This document shows positions 27,671 through 36,535 of a DNA stretch of 64,000 nt, one piece after another. Below the pieces are notes generated by a model. It had not been told where the DNA came from. It made no database searches and saw only the letters and a list, made by a program, of their open reading frames with translations. How positions within the stretch are numbered: the stretch's first letter is position 1; each line of letters begins with the position of its first letter. A program made the translations under genes and the position numbers. The stretch spans positions 8,518,001-8,582,000 of the forward strand of contig NZ_LT629758.1 of the NCBI RefSeq assembly GCF_900104725.1, given 5' to 3'. The DNA comes from Actinoplanes derwentensis (GTDB lineage: Bacteria; Actinomycetota; Actinomycetes; Mycobacteriales; Micromonosporaceae).

Positions 27671-28549
27671 ATGTCCGCACCGAACCCGTACCCCTCGTCC
27701 TGGCAGCGGCCGGGCGGGAACTGGTCGTCGGGAACGGTCACGTCGTACGGCGTACCCCAGCAATCGCCGCAACCACCCGTTGTTCCGGAACCGCCCTCGC
27801 CGGACCGGCCACCGCATCGCCGGCGGCAGTTGATGATCTTCGGTGGGGTGGCCGGTGCGATCGTCGCGATCGGGCTGACCGTGCTGCTGGTCGTGATCCT
27901 CGGTGGGGACGGCGATCCGTTCGGCGAGCGGGCGGCGGGCCCGGCCGATCTGCGGCCTCCGCTGGCACAGGCCTGCCCGGCACCGAGCGTCGCACCCGGC
28001 AGTACGGCGCCGAGCACGCAGGCACCGGTCTCCGGGGCACGGACGGTGGACGAGGCCGCCGGTATCTCCTACAAGGAGTACAGCGCACCCTGGACACCCT
28101 GGACCGAGACGTGGAACGCGGGCACGCTCCAGGTGCCCTACCGGGTCGGCCAGCATTTCGTCACCGAGGTCTACGCCGGTGGCAGCTACCACGCGTCGAT
28201 CCTGTCCGCGGCGGTCCCGGCGGCTGACAACGACGCCTTCACCCTGGACCTGGAGTGTGTCGGTCAGCAGGTGTCGGCGGACGTACGCGCCGAGTACTAC
28301 CCGCAGCCGAACCGGCTGGAGCCGATCCGGGACGAGCTGACCACGCTGGGCGGCCGGCCGGCCTGGGTGAGCGAGTTCCGGCTGCACTTCCGGGAACCAG
28401 GGCTGACCGCCACCTCGGAATATTCCGCAGTGGCGGTCATCGACGTCGGAAAACCCACAGCGGCGGTGTTGTACGTCTCCGTCCCGAGCACCCACCGCCA
28501 GTTCGACTACGTGGTGAACGAGGTCCTGAAGTCGGTCCGCCCGATCTGA
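27671..28549 (+). CDS. single-pass membrane protein with extracytoplasmic domain, unknown function
   Basis: A 292-aa protein: a proline-rich cytoplasmic N-terminus (about 50 residues; PSSWQRPGGNW, then PPVVPEPPSPDRPP), one membrane helix at about residues 55-78, a short Pro/Ser/Thr linker, and an exported domain of about 190 residues ending in STHRQFDYVVNEVLKSV. The layout resembles many actinobacterial envelope proteins with a DUF-type domain. It ends one base before the stop codon of the convergent ABC permease, so no terminator fits between them. I do not recognise the exported domain. Confidence 0.82.
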   Translation: MSAPNPYPSSWQRPGGNWSSGTVTSYGVPQQSPQPPVVPEPPSPDRPPHRRRQLMIFGGVAGAIVAIGLTVLLVVILGGDGDPFGERAAGPADLRPPLAQACPAPSVAPGSTAPSTQAPVSGARTVDEAAGISYKEYSAPWTPWTETWNAGTLQVPYRVGQHFVTEVYAGGSYHASILSAAVPAADNDAFTLDLECVGQQVSADVRAEYYPQPNRLEPIRDELTTLGGRPAWVSEFRLHFREPGLTATSEYSAVAVIDVGKPTAAVLYVSVPSTHRQFDYVVNEVLKSVRPI

Positions 28550-28550
28550 T

Positions 28551-29492
28551 CTAACTGCCGGTCAGGCCCCAGCGCTTGCGCAGGGCGCGGTCGGCGGTGT
28601 TGAAGAACTGGTCGACCAGGATGCCGATGACCAGCACCACGATGATGTAGGCGAGCACCGACACCGCGTCGTTCAGGTCCCGGGCGGTCTGCATCCGGAC
28701 GCCGATCGACACCGTGCCCGGCACGATGACCAGCAGCTCACCGGCCATCAGACTGCGCCAGGAGAAGGCCCAGCCCTGCTTCAGCCCGGAGACGAAGGAC
28801 GGCAGCGACGCCGGCAGAATCAGGTGCCGGTACTTCGCGAGGCCTTTCATGCCCATCACCTGGCCGACCCGCAGCCAGGTGCGCGGCACGTAGTCGATGC
28901 CACTGATCAGGCCGTTCGCCACCGACGGCGCGGCACCGATGACTACCACGAAGAGGATCGCCTCCTCGCCGAGCTGGAAGAGCAGGATGGCCAGCGGGAA
29001 CCACATGATCGACGGCATGGTCTGCAGGCCGGTGATCAGCGAGCCGATCGCGGCGCGCAGTGGGGTGAACCGGGAGACCGCCGCACCGATCAGCGTGCCG
29101 ATCGCCACGGCCAGCGCGAAACCGGTGATGGCCCGGGTCATGGTCAGGCGTACGCCGTCCCAGAATTTCGGCTCGGTGACCAGCTCGCCCAGTTCGGTGA
29201 AGACGTCGAGCGGTGCCGGGAAGACGTAGGCCGGCCGCCATTCGGACAGGTAGACGAGCTGCCAGATCCCGATGACGATCGCGATGGCGAGCAGTTTCGG
29301 CCAGGTGGCGCTCCAGGCGCGCCTGCCGAAAGCGCCCTTGTCCTTCTTGGGACCGAGCTCGAGGGCGTCGAGGCCGCTGATCCGGTCGGCGGCGTCGAGG
29401 TCCGGGTCCTTCGGTTTCTCCGGCATCGGGAAGGCGTCCGGCTGGAGGGCGCCTTCCAGGCCGGCCCGCGCGCTGGGGAATTCAGTGGGCAT
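28551..29492 (-). CDS. ABC transporter permease, SsuC/TauC type
   Basis: A 313-aa inner-membrane permease. A charged N-terminal tail of about 60 residues is followed by six hydrophobic segments and the coupling loop around GMKGLAKYRHLILPASLPSFVSGLKQG (EAA-type loop, about residues 220-245). This is the BPD-transporter family that moves sulfonates, taurine or nitrate. It starts inside the end of the ATPase gene (11-nt overlap) and is the last gene of the Rrf2-led operon. The substrate is inferred from the binding protein. Confidence 0.9.
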   Translation of the reverse strand: MPTEFPSARAGLEGALQPDAFPMPEKPKDPDLDAADRISGLDALELGPKKDKGAFGRRAWSATWPKLLAIAIVIGIWQLVYLSEWRPAYVFPAPLDVFTELGELVTEPKFWDGVRLTMTRAITGFALAVAIGTLIGAAVSRFTPLRAAIGSLITGLQTMPSIMWFPLAILLFQLGEEAILFVVVIGAAPSVANGLISGIDYVPRTWLRVGQVMGMKGLAKYRHLILPASLPSFVSGLKQGWAFSWRSLMAGELLVIVPGTVSIGVRMQTARDLNDAVSVLAYIIVVLVIGILVDQFFNTADRALRKRWGLTGS

Positions 29493-30228
29493 GGCGGGCG
29501 ACCTCCGCGCGGAGCCGGTCGGTGATCTCGGCGGCCTGGCCGGAGACCTCGGGGGAGTCGATGCGCCGGGGGCGCGGGTGATCGATCTTGAAGTCCTCGA
29601 TGACCCGGCCGGGGCGGCTGCTCAGCAGGACCACCCGGTCGCCGAGGCGGACCGCTTCGCGGACGTTGTGGGTGACGAAGAGAACAGTCAGTTCCTGCTC
29701 GCGCCAGATCCGCTCCAGCTCGTCGTGCAGGATGTCGCGGGTCATCGCGTCGAGCGCACCGAACGGCTCGTCCATCAGCAGCACGTCGGCGTTCTGGGCC
29801 AGACCCCGGGCCAGTGCGACCCGCTGCCGCATGCCACCGGACAGCTCGTGCGGTCGCTTGTCGCCGAAACCGGTCAGCCTGACGATCTCCAGCAGTTCCA
29901 GGGCCCGTTTCCTGCGCTCGGCGCGGCCCACACCCTGAAGTTTCAGCGGCAGCTCGACGTTGCCGGCCACCGAGAGCCAGGGGAAGAGAGCGGCCTCCTG
30001 GAACATCAGCGCGACGTGCCGCCCGCCGATGTCCAGAGTGCCGCTGGTGATCTTGTCGAGGCCGGCGACCAGGGAGAGCAGTGTGCTCTTGCCGCAGCCG
30101 GAGGCGCCCAGGAGACAGACGAACTCCCCTTTGCCGACCTCCAGCGAGACGTGGTCGAGGGCGAGCAGAGCATTGCTCCCCGAACCGTACTGCTTGGTGA
30201 CGTCATCGATCCGGACAACCGTACTCAT
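29482..30228 (-). CDS. ABC transporter ATP-binding protein, SsuB/TauB type
   Basis: A 248-aa ATPase with Walker A GASGCGKSTLL (about residues 39-49), signature LSGGMRQRVALAR (about 137), Walker B VLLMDEPFGALD (about 157) and the switch histidine in VTHNVREA. FGALD and the short length are typical of the nitrate/sulfonate/taurine ATPase group. The ATG at 30228 has GGAGG 5 nt upstream. It is transcribed between the binding protein and the permease genes. Confidence 0.93.
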   Translation of the reverse strand: MSTVVRIDDVTKQYGSGSNALLALDHVSLEVGKGEFVCLLGASGCGKSTLLSLVAGLDKITSGTLDIGGRHVALMFQEAALFPWLSVAGNVELPLKLQGVGRAERRKRALELLEIVRLTGFGDKRPHELSGGMRQRVALARGLAQNADVLLMDEPFGALDAMTRDILHDELERIWREQELTVLFVTHNVREAVRLGDRVVLLSSRPGRVIEDFKIDHPRPRRIDSPEVSGQAAEITDRLRAEVARHAH

Positions 30229-30255
30229 GCTCGCCTCCGTCCTTCGCTGTTGGAT

Positions 30256-31326
30256 TTAAGCCGCGCCGTCGCTGACCTCGGGCTGGCCGGCAGCCTTCAG
30301 CAGCTCGTTCAGCGGGCCCAGGTCGTAGATGCCCTTGAGGTCCACCGGGTCGAGCAGGCCGACACTCTCGGCGTTCTTCGCGCTGGTGAAGAGCGAGGAC
30401 GCGATCGGGTCGTAGGTGAACTTCAGGTTCGCGAACGCGGCGGTGAGGATCTCGTCCTTCAGCGGCTTGCTGGTGAGGGTCTCGATCTGGGCGTTCGCGG
30501 CCTTCTGCGCGTCGGCGTTGTTGTCCTTGATGTAGGACACCGCGGCGATGTGGCCTTCGAGCAGCTTCTTGACGGTGCCCGGGTACTCCTTGAGGAACTT
30601 CTGGCTGACGATCAGGTGGGTGGTGACGAACTCCTGGTTCGGCCACAGCGTCTTCTCGTCGACCAGCGCCTTGGCCTTCGACTCGAGAATCAGCTTGCTG
30701 TAGTTCGGCTCCGGCACCCAGGCGCCGTCGATGGTGCCCTGCGCGAAGGCCTGCACGGCGGTCGCGTTGTCCTGCGGCAGGACCGAGACGTCGCCGCCGC
30801 CACTGGTGTCGACGTTCAGGCCGTTCGACTTCAGCCAGGCGCGCAGTGCGACGTCCTGGGTGTTGCCCAGCTGCGGGGTGGCGATCTTCTTGCCATTGAG
30901 GTCCGCCGCGGAGTTGATGCCCTCCCGGACGACCAGGCCGGCGCCGCCCGAGGTGCTGCCCGCGATGATCTTCAGCGCCTCGCCCTTGGACTTGGACCAG
31001 CCGTTGATCGCCGGGTTCGGGCCGATGTAGGTGGCGTCGATCGCGCCGGAGAGCAGTGCCTCGATCGCCGCCGGGCCGGCGTTGAAGGTGGTCGCCTCGA
31101 GCTTGGTGGTGCCCAGCTTCTCGGCGAAGAGGCCCTTGTTCACACCGACCAGCGCGGGGGCGTGAGTGATGTTGGGGAAGTATCCCAGCTTGATGGTGGA
31201 CGCCTCGCCGGAACCGGAGCCCGCGGCGGCGGTCGTCTCGTCGTCGGAACCGCAGGCGGCCAGGGCGGTAGTGGCCACCACGGCGGCCGAGGCAAGGGCG
31301 AGCGCACGGAGGGTGCGGGAGCTCAT
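30256..31326 (-). CDS. lipoprotein substrate-binding protein, SsuA-like (sulfonate/nitrate type)
   Basis: A 356-aa protein with a lipobox signal peptide ending ALAAC (cysteine near residue 25), so it is anchored outside the membrane. The mature part begins IKLGYFPNITHAPALVG and contains LLSGAIDATYIGPNPAING and TPQLGNTQDVALRAWL, hallmarks of aliphatic-sulfonate/nitrate binding proteins. The ATG at 31326 has AGGAG 5 nt upstream; a GTG six bases earlier would overlap that site. Its start lies 13 nt after the Rrf2 stop. Sulfonates are the best guess; taurine, nitrate or thiamine precursors remain possible. Confidence 0.88.
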   Translation of the reverse strand: MSSRTLRALALASAAVVATTALAACGSDDETTAAAGSGSGEASTIKLGYFPNITHAPALVGVNKGLFAEKLGTTKLEATTFNAGPAAIEALLSGAIDATYIGPNPAINGWSKSKGEALKIIAGSTSGGAGLVVREGINSAADLNGKKIATPQLGNTQDVALRAWLKSNGLNVDTSGGGDVSVLPQDNATAVQAFAQGTIDGAWVPEPNYSKLILESKAKALVDEKTLWPNQEFVTTHLIVSQKFLKEYPGTVKKLLEGHIAAVSYIKDNNADAQKAANAQIETLTSKPLKDEILTAAFANLKFTYDPIASSLFTSAKNAESVGLLDPVDLKGIYDLGPLNELLKAAGQPEVSDGAA

Positions 31327-31339
31327 GCTCACTCCTAGA

Positions 31340-31753
31340 TCAATTTCTTCTAATGGAGGTTCTGGAGAGTTCGGCCAGGGTTCGGTGGTCGACTACACCC
31401 TCGATGGCCGCCTCGACGGCGATCCACACGTCGTGCAGCGCCGTCGCTGCACCGTGATAGATCGCCGTGGACGTGGGCAGCCCGCGGACGGTGGTGAGGG
31501 CGCCCCCGACAGCACGGACGACGTCGCCGACGGTGATCTCCTCAGCCGAACGGGCCAGGGCGTACCCACCGTCCACACCGCGATGGCTGTGCAGCAGCCC
31601 GGCGCGGCGCAGATCGAGCAGGATCCCCTGCAGAAAGCTCAGCGGGATCTCCTGGGCGGCCGCCAGCCCGGCGGCTTTGACCAGACGAGGATGCTCCGCG
31701 GTGACCGCGAGCATCGCGCGGACGGCGTAGTCCGTGCGAGCCGAGACATACAC
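31340..31753 (-). CDS. Rrf2-family regulator without cluster cysteines
   Basis: A 137-aa protein with the Rrf2 winged helix (MYVSARTDYAVRAMLAVTAE, then RRAGLLHSHRGVDGGYALA). Iron-sulfur Rrf2 proteins such as IscR and NsrR have three conserved cysteines in the second half. This protein has no cysteine at all, like the CymR-type sulfur regulators. It is the first gene of the operon with the sulfonate-type ABC transporter, which suggests it senses sulfur status through a ligand or partner protein and represses its own operon. The 243-bp divergent gap upstream (31754-31996) should hold its operator; I could not fix one. Confidence 0.85.
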   Translation of the reverse strand: MYVSARTDYAVRAMLAVTAEHPRLVKAAGLAAAQEIPLSFLQGILLDLRRAGLLHSHRGVDGGYALARSAEEITVGDVVRAVGGALTTVRGLPTSTAIYHGAATALHDVWIAVEAAIEGVVDHRTLAELSRTSIRRN

Positions 31754-31996
31754 GTCGCACCGCCCCTTCCCCGGATACTTCGCTTTACCTATCTGTTGGA
31801 TGGGAATACTGGATCATATGGGTTTGGTGCGTCAACCCCGGTTCGCGATATGGAATCCGGCATCGGGTCGTCTTTCGGGATGTTTCGAACAGCGGATCAA
31901 CCGTTGGAGTGACGGGGATGACACTCGCGCCGGATATCGATGTTTTTACTCGGCGTCGTCGCTCGACTACGCAGATCAGTCGGCTAGATTCGTATC

Positions 31997-33304
31997 GTGG
32001 CGCCCAAAATCAAGATCCCCGCGACGAAATACCCGGTCGAGCGGCTGACTCTCGGCAATGGTCTGCGCGTGGTCCTGTCCCCGGATCGCAGCGCCCCGGT
32101 CGTCGGAGTGGCCGTCGTCTACGACGTCGGCATCCGCAGCGAACCAGAAGGCCGGACCGGCTTCGCTCATCTCTTCGAGCACCTGATGTTCCAGGGCTCG
32201 GAGAACCTCGAGAAACTCGCGCACTTCCGCCATGTGCAGGGCGCCGGAGGCAGCTTCAACGGTTCCACCCACCTGGACTACACCGACTACTTCGAGGTCC
32301 TGCCCACCGGTGGCCTCGAACGCGCGCTGTTCCTCGAGGCCGACCGCATGCGCGGCCCACGTCTGACCGAGGAGAACCTGCGCAACCAGATCGACGTGGT
32401 CAAGGAGGAGATCCGGGTCAACGTGCTGAACCGGCCGTACGGCGGGTTCCCGTGGCTCAAGCTGCCGCCGGTGCTGTTCGAGACGTTCGCCAACGCACAC
32501 GACGGCTACGGCTCCTTCACCGACCTGGAGAGCGCCACCGTCCGGGACGCGCAGGAGTTCTTCGACCGCTACTACGCCTGCGGCAACGCCGTCCTCTCGG
32601 TCACCGGTGACTTCGAGGTGGCCGAGGCGATCACGATGATCGAGCGCCACTTCGGCGATGTCCCGGCCCGTCCCGCCCCGGAGTTGCCCGACTTCGACGA
32701 GCCGGGCCCGACCGCCGAGCGCCGGGAGTCGTACACGGACCGCATCGCCCCGCTGCCCGCGGTGGCCGCGGCCTGGCGCGTCCCGGACCCGATCGGCTCC
32801 TTCGACGCCTACCTGCCGTTCGCCGTCCTGGCCGAGGTGCTCACCGACGGCGACGCCTCCCGGCTGGTGGAACGCCTGGTCCAGCGGGACCGTTCGGCCA
32901 CCAACCTGGGCGGCTACCTCGGTTTCATGGGTGACGAGTACCAGGTGCGCAACCCGACGGCACTGCTGCTCCAGGCCCACCTGCCGCCCGGCGGCGACGT
33001 GGACAAGGTGCTCCGCACCGTCGACGAGGAACTCGACCGGCTGGCAACCGGCGGCCTCAAGCCCGGTGAACTGGACCGCACCCAGGCCCGAATGGCGACC
33101 AACCTGCTGCACGAGACCGACGGGGTGCTCGGCCGGGCCCAGCCGATGGCCGTCCTCGAGCTTCAGCGTGGCCGTCCCGGCCTGCTCAACGACCTGCCGA
33201 GACTGATCAGTGAGGTCACCGCGGAGCAGGTCGCCACCGCCGCGGCCAGCCTGCGGCCCGAGAACCGTGCCAGTGTCGAAGTGATCCCGGGAGCCAGCGC
33301 ATGA
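31997..33304 (+). CDS. M16 zinc metallopeptidase, catalytic subunit
   Basis: A 435-aa M16B peptidase. The inverted zinc motif reads HLFEH (residues 58-62) in GFAHLFEHLMFQGS, with the downstream glutamate in VVKEEIRVNV about 75 residues later. Such proteins degrade peptides and act in pairs with an inactive homologue, as in mitochondrial processing peptidase. The GTG at 31997 is followed at once by family-like sequence. It overlaps the second M16 gene (ATGA), so the two should be made in equal amounts. No signal peptide is visible, so it is cytoplasmic. Confidence 0.92.
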   Translation: MAPKIKIPATKYPVERLTLGNGLRVVLSPDRSAPVVGVAVVYDVGIRSEPEGRTGFAHLFEHLMFQGSENLEKLAHFRHVQGAGGSFNGSTHLDYTDYFEVLPTGGLERALFLEADRMRGPRLTEENLRNQIDVVKEEIRVNVLNRPYGGFPWLKLPPVLFETFANAHDGYGSFTDLESATVRDAQEFFDRYYACGNAVLSVTGDFEVAEAITMIERHFGDVPARPAPELPDFDEPGPTAERRESYTDRIAPLPAVAAAWRVPDPIGSFDAYLPFAVLAEVLTDGDASRLVERLVQRDRSATNLGGYLGFMGDEYQVRNPTALLLQAHLPPGGDVDKVLRTVDEELDRLATGGLKPGELDRTQARMATNLLHETDGVLGRAQPMAVLELQRGRPGLLNDLPRLISEVTAEQVATAAASLRPENRASVEVIPGASA

Positions 33305-34620
33305 CGAGTAAGACCCTGCCGGACCTGGTGCCGGACGCCGAGCTGAACCTGCCGCGCGAGCGCGAGCGCACCCTCTCCAACGGCCTCACCGTGATCGCGA
33401 TCCGCCGGTCCGCGGTGCCGCTGGTCGAGGTGCGGCTGCGGATCCCGTTCGGACGGGCCCCGCTCGCCCCGGCCACCCTGCTGTCCCACGCGCTCTTCAC
33501 CGGCACCAGCGGCCTGTCGAGCATCGACATCGCCGCCGAACTGCAGGCCGTCGGTGGCAGCCTGGCCGCCGGGGTCGACCCGGACCGTCTGCTGATCACC
33601 GGCAACGCGCTCGCCGACGGCTTGGACCGGACGCTCGAACTGCTCGCCTCGGTGCTCACCGACGCGACCTTCCCGGCCGACGAGGTGTCGGTCGAGCGGG
33701 ACCGCCTGACCGACCACATCCAGGTCGCCCTGAGTCAGCCGTCCCACCTGGCCCGGGTGGCCCTGCTCAAGCGGATGTACGGCACCCACCCGTACGCCGT
33801 GCAGACCCCCGCACCCGACCAGGTCCGCGGCGTCGAGCAGGAGGCGCTGCGCGAGCTGCACGCCGCCCGGATCCGGCCCGCCGGCGCGGTCTTGGTGCTG
33901 GTCGGCGACATCGACCCGGACCAGGCCATCGACACCGCGGAGAAGGTGCTCGGCGGCTGGACCGGTAGCGCCCCGGACGGCAGTATCCCGCCCACCCCGG
34001 TGCTGGAGACCGGCCCGCTGCTGCTGGTCGACCGGCCCGGTTCGGTCCAGTCGTCGCTGCGGCTCGCGCTGCCCGCGCTGGTCCGCACCGATCCCGACTA
34101 CGCCGCGTTCAGTCTGGCGAACCTGGTCTTCGGCGGCTACTTCTCGTCCCGCTGGACGGAGAACATCCGCGAGGACAAGGGGTACACGTACGGTTCGTAC
34201 TCGTCGGTCGACCACTACGTCGCCGGTTCCGCCCTGGTCGCCGCCACCGAGGTGGCCACCGAGGTGACCGGCCCGTCGCTGCTGGAGACGCAGTACGAAC
34301 TGGGCCGCATCGCGAGCCTCCCGCCCGGTGCGGAGGAACTGGAGCAGGCCCGCCGGTACGCCCTCGGCACCCTCCGGCTCGGCATGTCCACCCAAAGCGG
34401 GTTGGCCGGTCTGGCCAGCATGTACGCCGGTTTCGGCCTCCGCCTCGAGTTCCTCCGGGACCACTCGGCCGCTCTCGCCGCGGCCACCCGCGAGGAGGTC
34501 GCCGCGGCGGCCGCGAAATATCTGGCCCCGTCTCGCGCGGTGACCGTGGTCCTCGGCGACGCCGAGAAGATCGAGGCACAGCTCTCCGCCCTGACCGTCG
34601 TGGAGCGCAGCGCAGCGTGA
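33301..34620 (+). CDS. M16 peptidase homologue, non-catalytic subunit
   Basis: A 439-aa M16 protein. At the place of the zinc motif it reads LLSHALFTGT, with no HxxEH, so it should not bind zinc. It keeps the C-terminal substrate-recognition signature (RWTENIREDKGYTYGSYSS, the R/Y region), as in the regulatory subunit of two-subunit M16 enzymes. The ATG overlaps the stop of the active subunit, and its own stop overlaps the nudC start (GTGA). The three genes are thus one coupled unit. Confidence 0.9.
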   Translation: MTSKTLPDLVPDAELNLPRERERTLSNGLTVIAIRRSAVPLVEVRLRIPFGRAPLAPATLLSHALFTGTSGLSSIDIAAELQAVGGSLAAGVDPDRLLITGNALADGLDRTLELLASVLTDATFPADEVSVERDRLTDHIQVALSQPSHLARVALLKRMYGTHPYAVQTPAPDQVRGVEQEALRELHAARIRPAGAVLVLVGDIDPDQAIDTAEKVLGGWTGSAPDGSIPPTPVLETGPLLLVDRPGSVQSSLRLALPALVRTDPDYAAFSLANLVFGGYFSSRWTENIREDKGYTYGSYSSVDHYVAGSALVAATEVATEVTGPSLLETQYELGRIASLPPGAEELEQARRYALGTLRLGMSTQSGLAGLASMYAGFGLRLEFLRDHSAALAAATREEVAAAAAKYLAPSRAVTVVLGDAEKIEAQLSALTVVERSAA

Positions 34621-35549
34621 CTAGTTCCGACCAGCCGAGCGCCCCACCGCTCGCCCGCACCACCCTCGACCGCGCGGCCGAACACCGCAAGGACGAGTTC
34701 TGGCTCGCCGCCGCCTGGGATCGCGGTCAGGTCCTGATCGTGGACCTGGCCAAGGGCGGGCGGGCCCTGATCGCCGATCGCCCGGACGGCGGTGCCGCAC
34801 TCGTCCTGGTGGCGCCGCCGCAGGCACCGGACGGTGATCGCTGGTTCCTCGGCGTCGACCCGGCCGGCACCCCGATCTGGGCCGTCGACGCCCCGCTCGA
34901 CGGCGGGCGGGCGCTGCGGGAGGTCGGGCACCTGCTCGACGCCCGCGACACCGGCGTGCTGACCACTGCGGTGGCCTTGGGCAACTGGCACCGGTCGCAT
35001 CGGTTCTCACCACGGACCGGGAAACCGACGCGGCCGGTGGAGGCGGGCTGGGCGCGGGTCGACGAGGACGGCGCCATGATGTGGCCCCGGACCGACCCGG
35101 CGATGATCATTCTGGTGCACGACGGGGTCTCCGGTCCGGGCGGGCGCTGCCTGCTCGGGCACAACGCCGCCTGGCCGGCCAGCCCCGACGGCAGCCGTCG
35201 GTTCTCCTGCCTGGCCGGGTTCGTCGAGGCCGGTGAATCGGCCGAGGCCGCGGTCGCCCGGGAGGTCCACGAGGAGGTCGGTGTCCACCTCTCCGAGGTC
35301 CGCTACGAGGGCAGTCAGGCATGGCCGTACCCGGGATCTCTGATGTTGGGTTTCTTCGGTGTCGCCGACCCGGAGCAGCCGCTGCGCCTGGAACCGGAGG
35401 AGATCGACGAGGCGCACTGGTTCTCCCGGGAGACCGTCGCGAAGATGATCGCCGGTGACGATCCGAGGACCCTGCCGATGGGTTCCTCGATCGCCTCGTA
35501 CCTGATCCAGAAGTGGCTCCTGGAAGATCAAGAAAGTTTTTCCGATTAG
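34617..35549 (+). CDS. nudC: NudC-type NAD(+)/NADH pyrophosphatase lacking zinc-ribbon cysteines
   Basis: A 310-aa Nudix hydrolase that splits NADH or NAD-capped RNA 5' ends. The Nudix box runs from GFVEAGESAEAA to REVHEEVG (about residues 201-222), and the NudC-specific SQAWPYPGSLM follows about 16 residues later. Upstream, the usual four-cysteine zinc ribbon is degenerate: HRFSPRTGKPT stands where family members read HRFCxxCGxxT, and the second pair is also absent. GTG start overlapping the M16 stop. NudC lies in the same order relative to adnB and uvrD2 in M. tuberculosis (Rv3199c). Confidence 0.9.
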   Translation: MTSSDQPSAPPLARTTLDRAAEHRKDEFWLAAAWDRGQVLIVDLAKGGRALIADRPDGGAALVLVAPPQAPDGDRWFLGVDPAGTPIWAVDAPLDGGRALREVGHLLDARDTGVLTTAVALGNWHRSHRFSPRTGKPTRPVEAGWARVDEDGAMMWPRTDPAMIILVHDGVSGPGGRCLLGHNAAWPASPDGSRRFSCLAGFVEAGESAEAAVAREVHEEVGVHLSEVRYEGSQAWPYPGSLMLGFFGVADPEQPLRLEPEEIDEAHWFSRETVAKMIAGDDPRTLPMGSSIASYLIQKWLLEDQESFSD

Positions 35550-35606
35550 GGAGCAACCGATTCGGGGGTCCGTCGCGTCTTCACTTCAAAGACGAGAGGG
35601 GACCTG

Positions 35607-36488
35607 ATGACTCAGGTGGAGGCGCCGGCGTGGACGCCCATGTCCGCGGACGAGCGGGAGGCGTTCGACCGCGACGGTTACATCGTCGTGCCGTCGGTGC
35701 TGAGTGAGAGCGAGATCGAGGTCGGCCGGACCGCGATTCTCGGGGCGTACGAGAAGGGCAAGCGAGACGGGACGCTCGGGCCTACGGGGGCTCTGCACCA
35801 ACTCTCCCCCATCGCTGGGGTTCCTGAGCTGGCGTTCCTGCTGGATCACCCGAAGGCGTTCAAGTACATCTGGTCACTTCTCGGGTGGAACATCCACGTC
35901 TACCACTCCCACATCGACGTGCACCCGAAGATCAACGAGAAGCCGAAGGACTGGTGGCACTGGCACCAGGACGGCGGCCGGCAGAACCGGGAGATCGAGA
36001 CCGACCCGCGGCCGATGCTCTCCGTCAAGCTGGCGTACTGGTTCTCCGACGTGAGCGAGACCGGGCGCGGTAACTTCACCGTTCTCCCGGGCAGCCACAA
36101 GTCCAACTGGCTGCCCGGCCCGCCGAGTCGTGGCGTCCCGTGGCCGCAGCCGGAGGGCGCGACCCAGATCACCGCGAACCCCGGTGACCTGGTGGTCTTC
36201 GACCGCCGTATCTGGCACGCGCGGTCGGACAACTTCTCCGACATCACTCGGGTCGGCGCCTTCTTCGGCTACACCCCGCGCTGGATCAACATCCGCGACG
36301 AGGTCGCCGACCTGCCGACCCGTCCCGAGTGGGCGGGCCTGAACGACGTGCAGAAGCAGCTGCTCGGCGCGTTCGGCAACGGTGACGGCGACCACCAGTG
36401 GGGTCACTTCCCTGAGAAGGTGCCGCTCTACGGCGCGCTCAAGGAGCGGGGCCTGCTCGACTCGAGCATCCCGGCGCTGATTCCGTAA
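35607..36488 (+). CDS. phytanoyl-CoA dioxygenase (PhyH) family Fe(II)/2-oxoglutarate oxygenase
   Basis: A 293-aa non-heme iron oxygenase. The facial triad is His120 and Asp122 in HWHQDGG and His204 in WHARSDN; a downstream arginine in the DITRVG segment may bind 2-oxoglutarate. The N-terminal FDRDGYIVVPSVL is the usual family opening. PhyH proteins hydroxylate diverse small molecules (phytanoyl-CoA, ectoine, natural products). No ectoine genes are near, so the substrate is unknown. The ATG at 35607 has GAGAGGGG upstream. A strong terminator follows. Confidence 0.88.
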   Translation: MTQVEAPAWTPMSADEREAFDRDGYIVVPSVLSESEIEVGRTAILGAYEKGKRDGTLGPTGALHQLSPIAGVPELAFLLDHPKAFKYIWSLLGWNIHVYHSHIDVHPKINEKPKDWWHWHQDGGRQNREIETDPRPMLSVKLAYWFSDVSETGRGNFTVLPGSHKSNWLPGPPSRGVPWPQPEGATQITANPGDLVVFDRRIWHARSDNFSDITRVGAFFGYTPRWINIRDEVADLPTRPEWAGLNDVQKQLLGAFGNGDGDHQWGHFPEKVPLYGALKERGLLDSSIPALIP

Positions 36489-36497
36489 GGACTCATG

Positions 36498-36528
36498 AAA
36501 AAGGCCGGCCCGATGGGTCGGCCTTTTT
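36498..36528. terminator. bidirectional rho-independent terminator
   Basis: AAAAAGGCCG (36498-36507) and CGGCCTTTTT (36519-36528) pair perfectly. The inner GCCC/GGGT extends the stem to 14 bp with a 3-nt loop. The T-run on each strand lets it end both the PhyH gene and the convergent mycoredoxin gene. Confidence 0.93.
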
Positions 36529-36535
36529 CACATGA

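Noticed and set aside
29272..31338. 688-codon plus-strand open frame across the ABC operon
   Set aside because: It runs antisense through three clearly recognised ABC genes and has no motif of its own.
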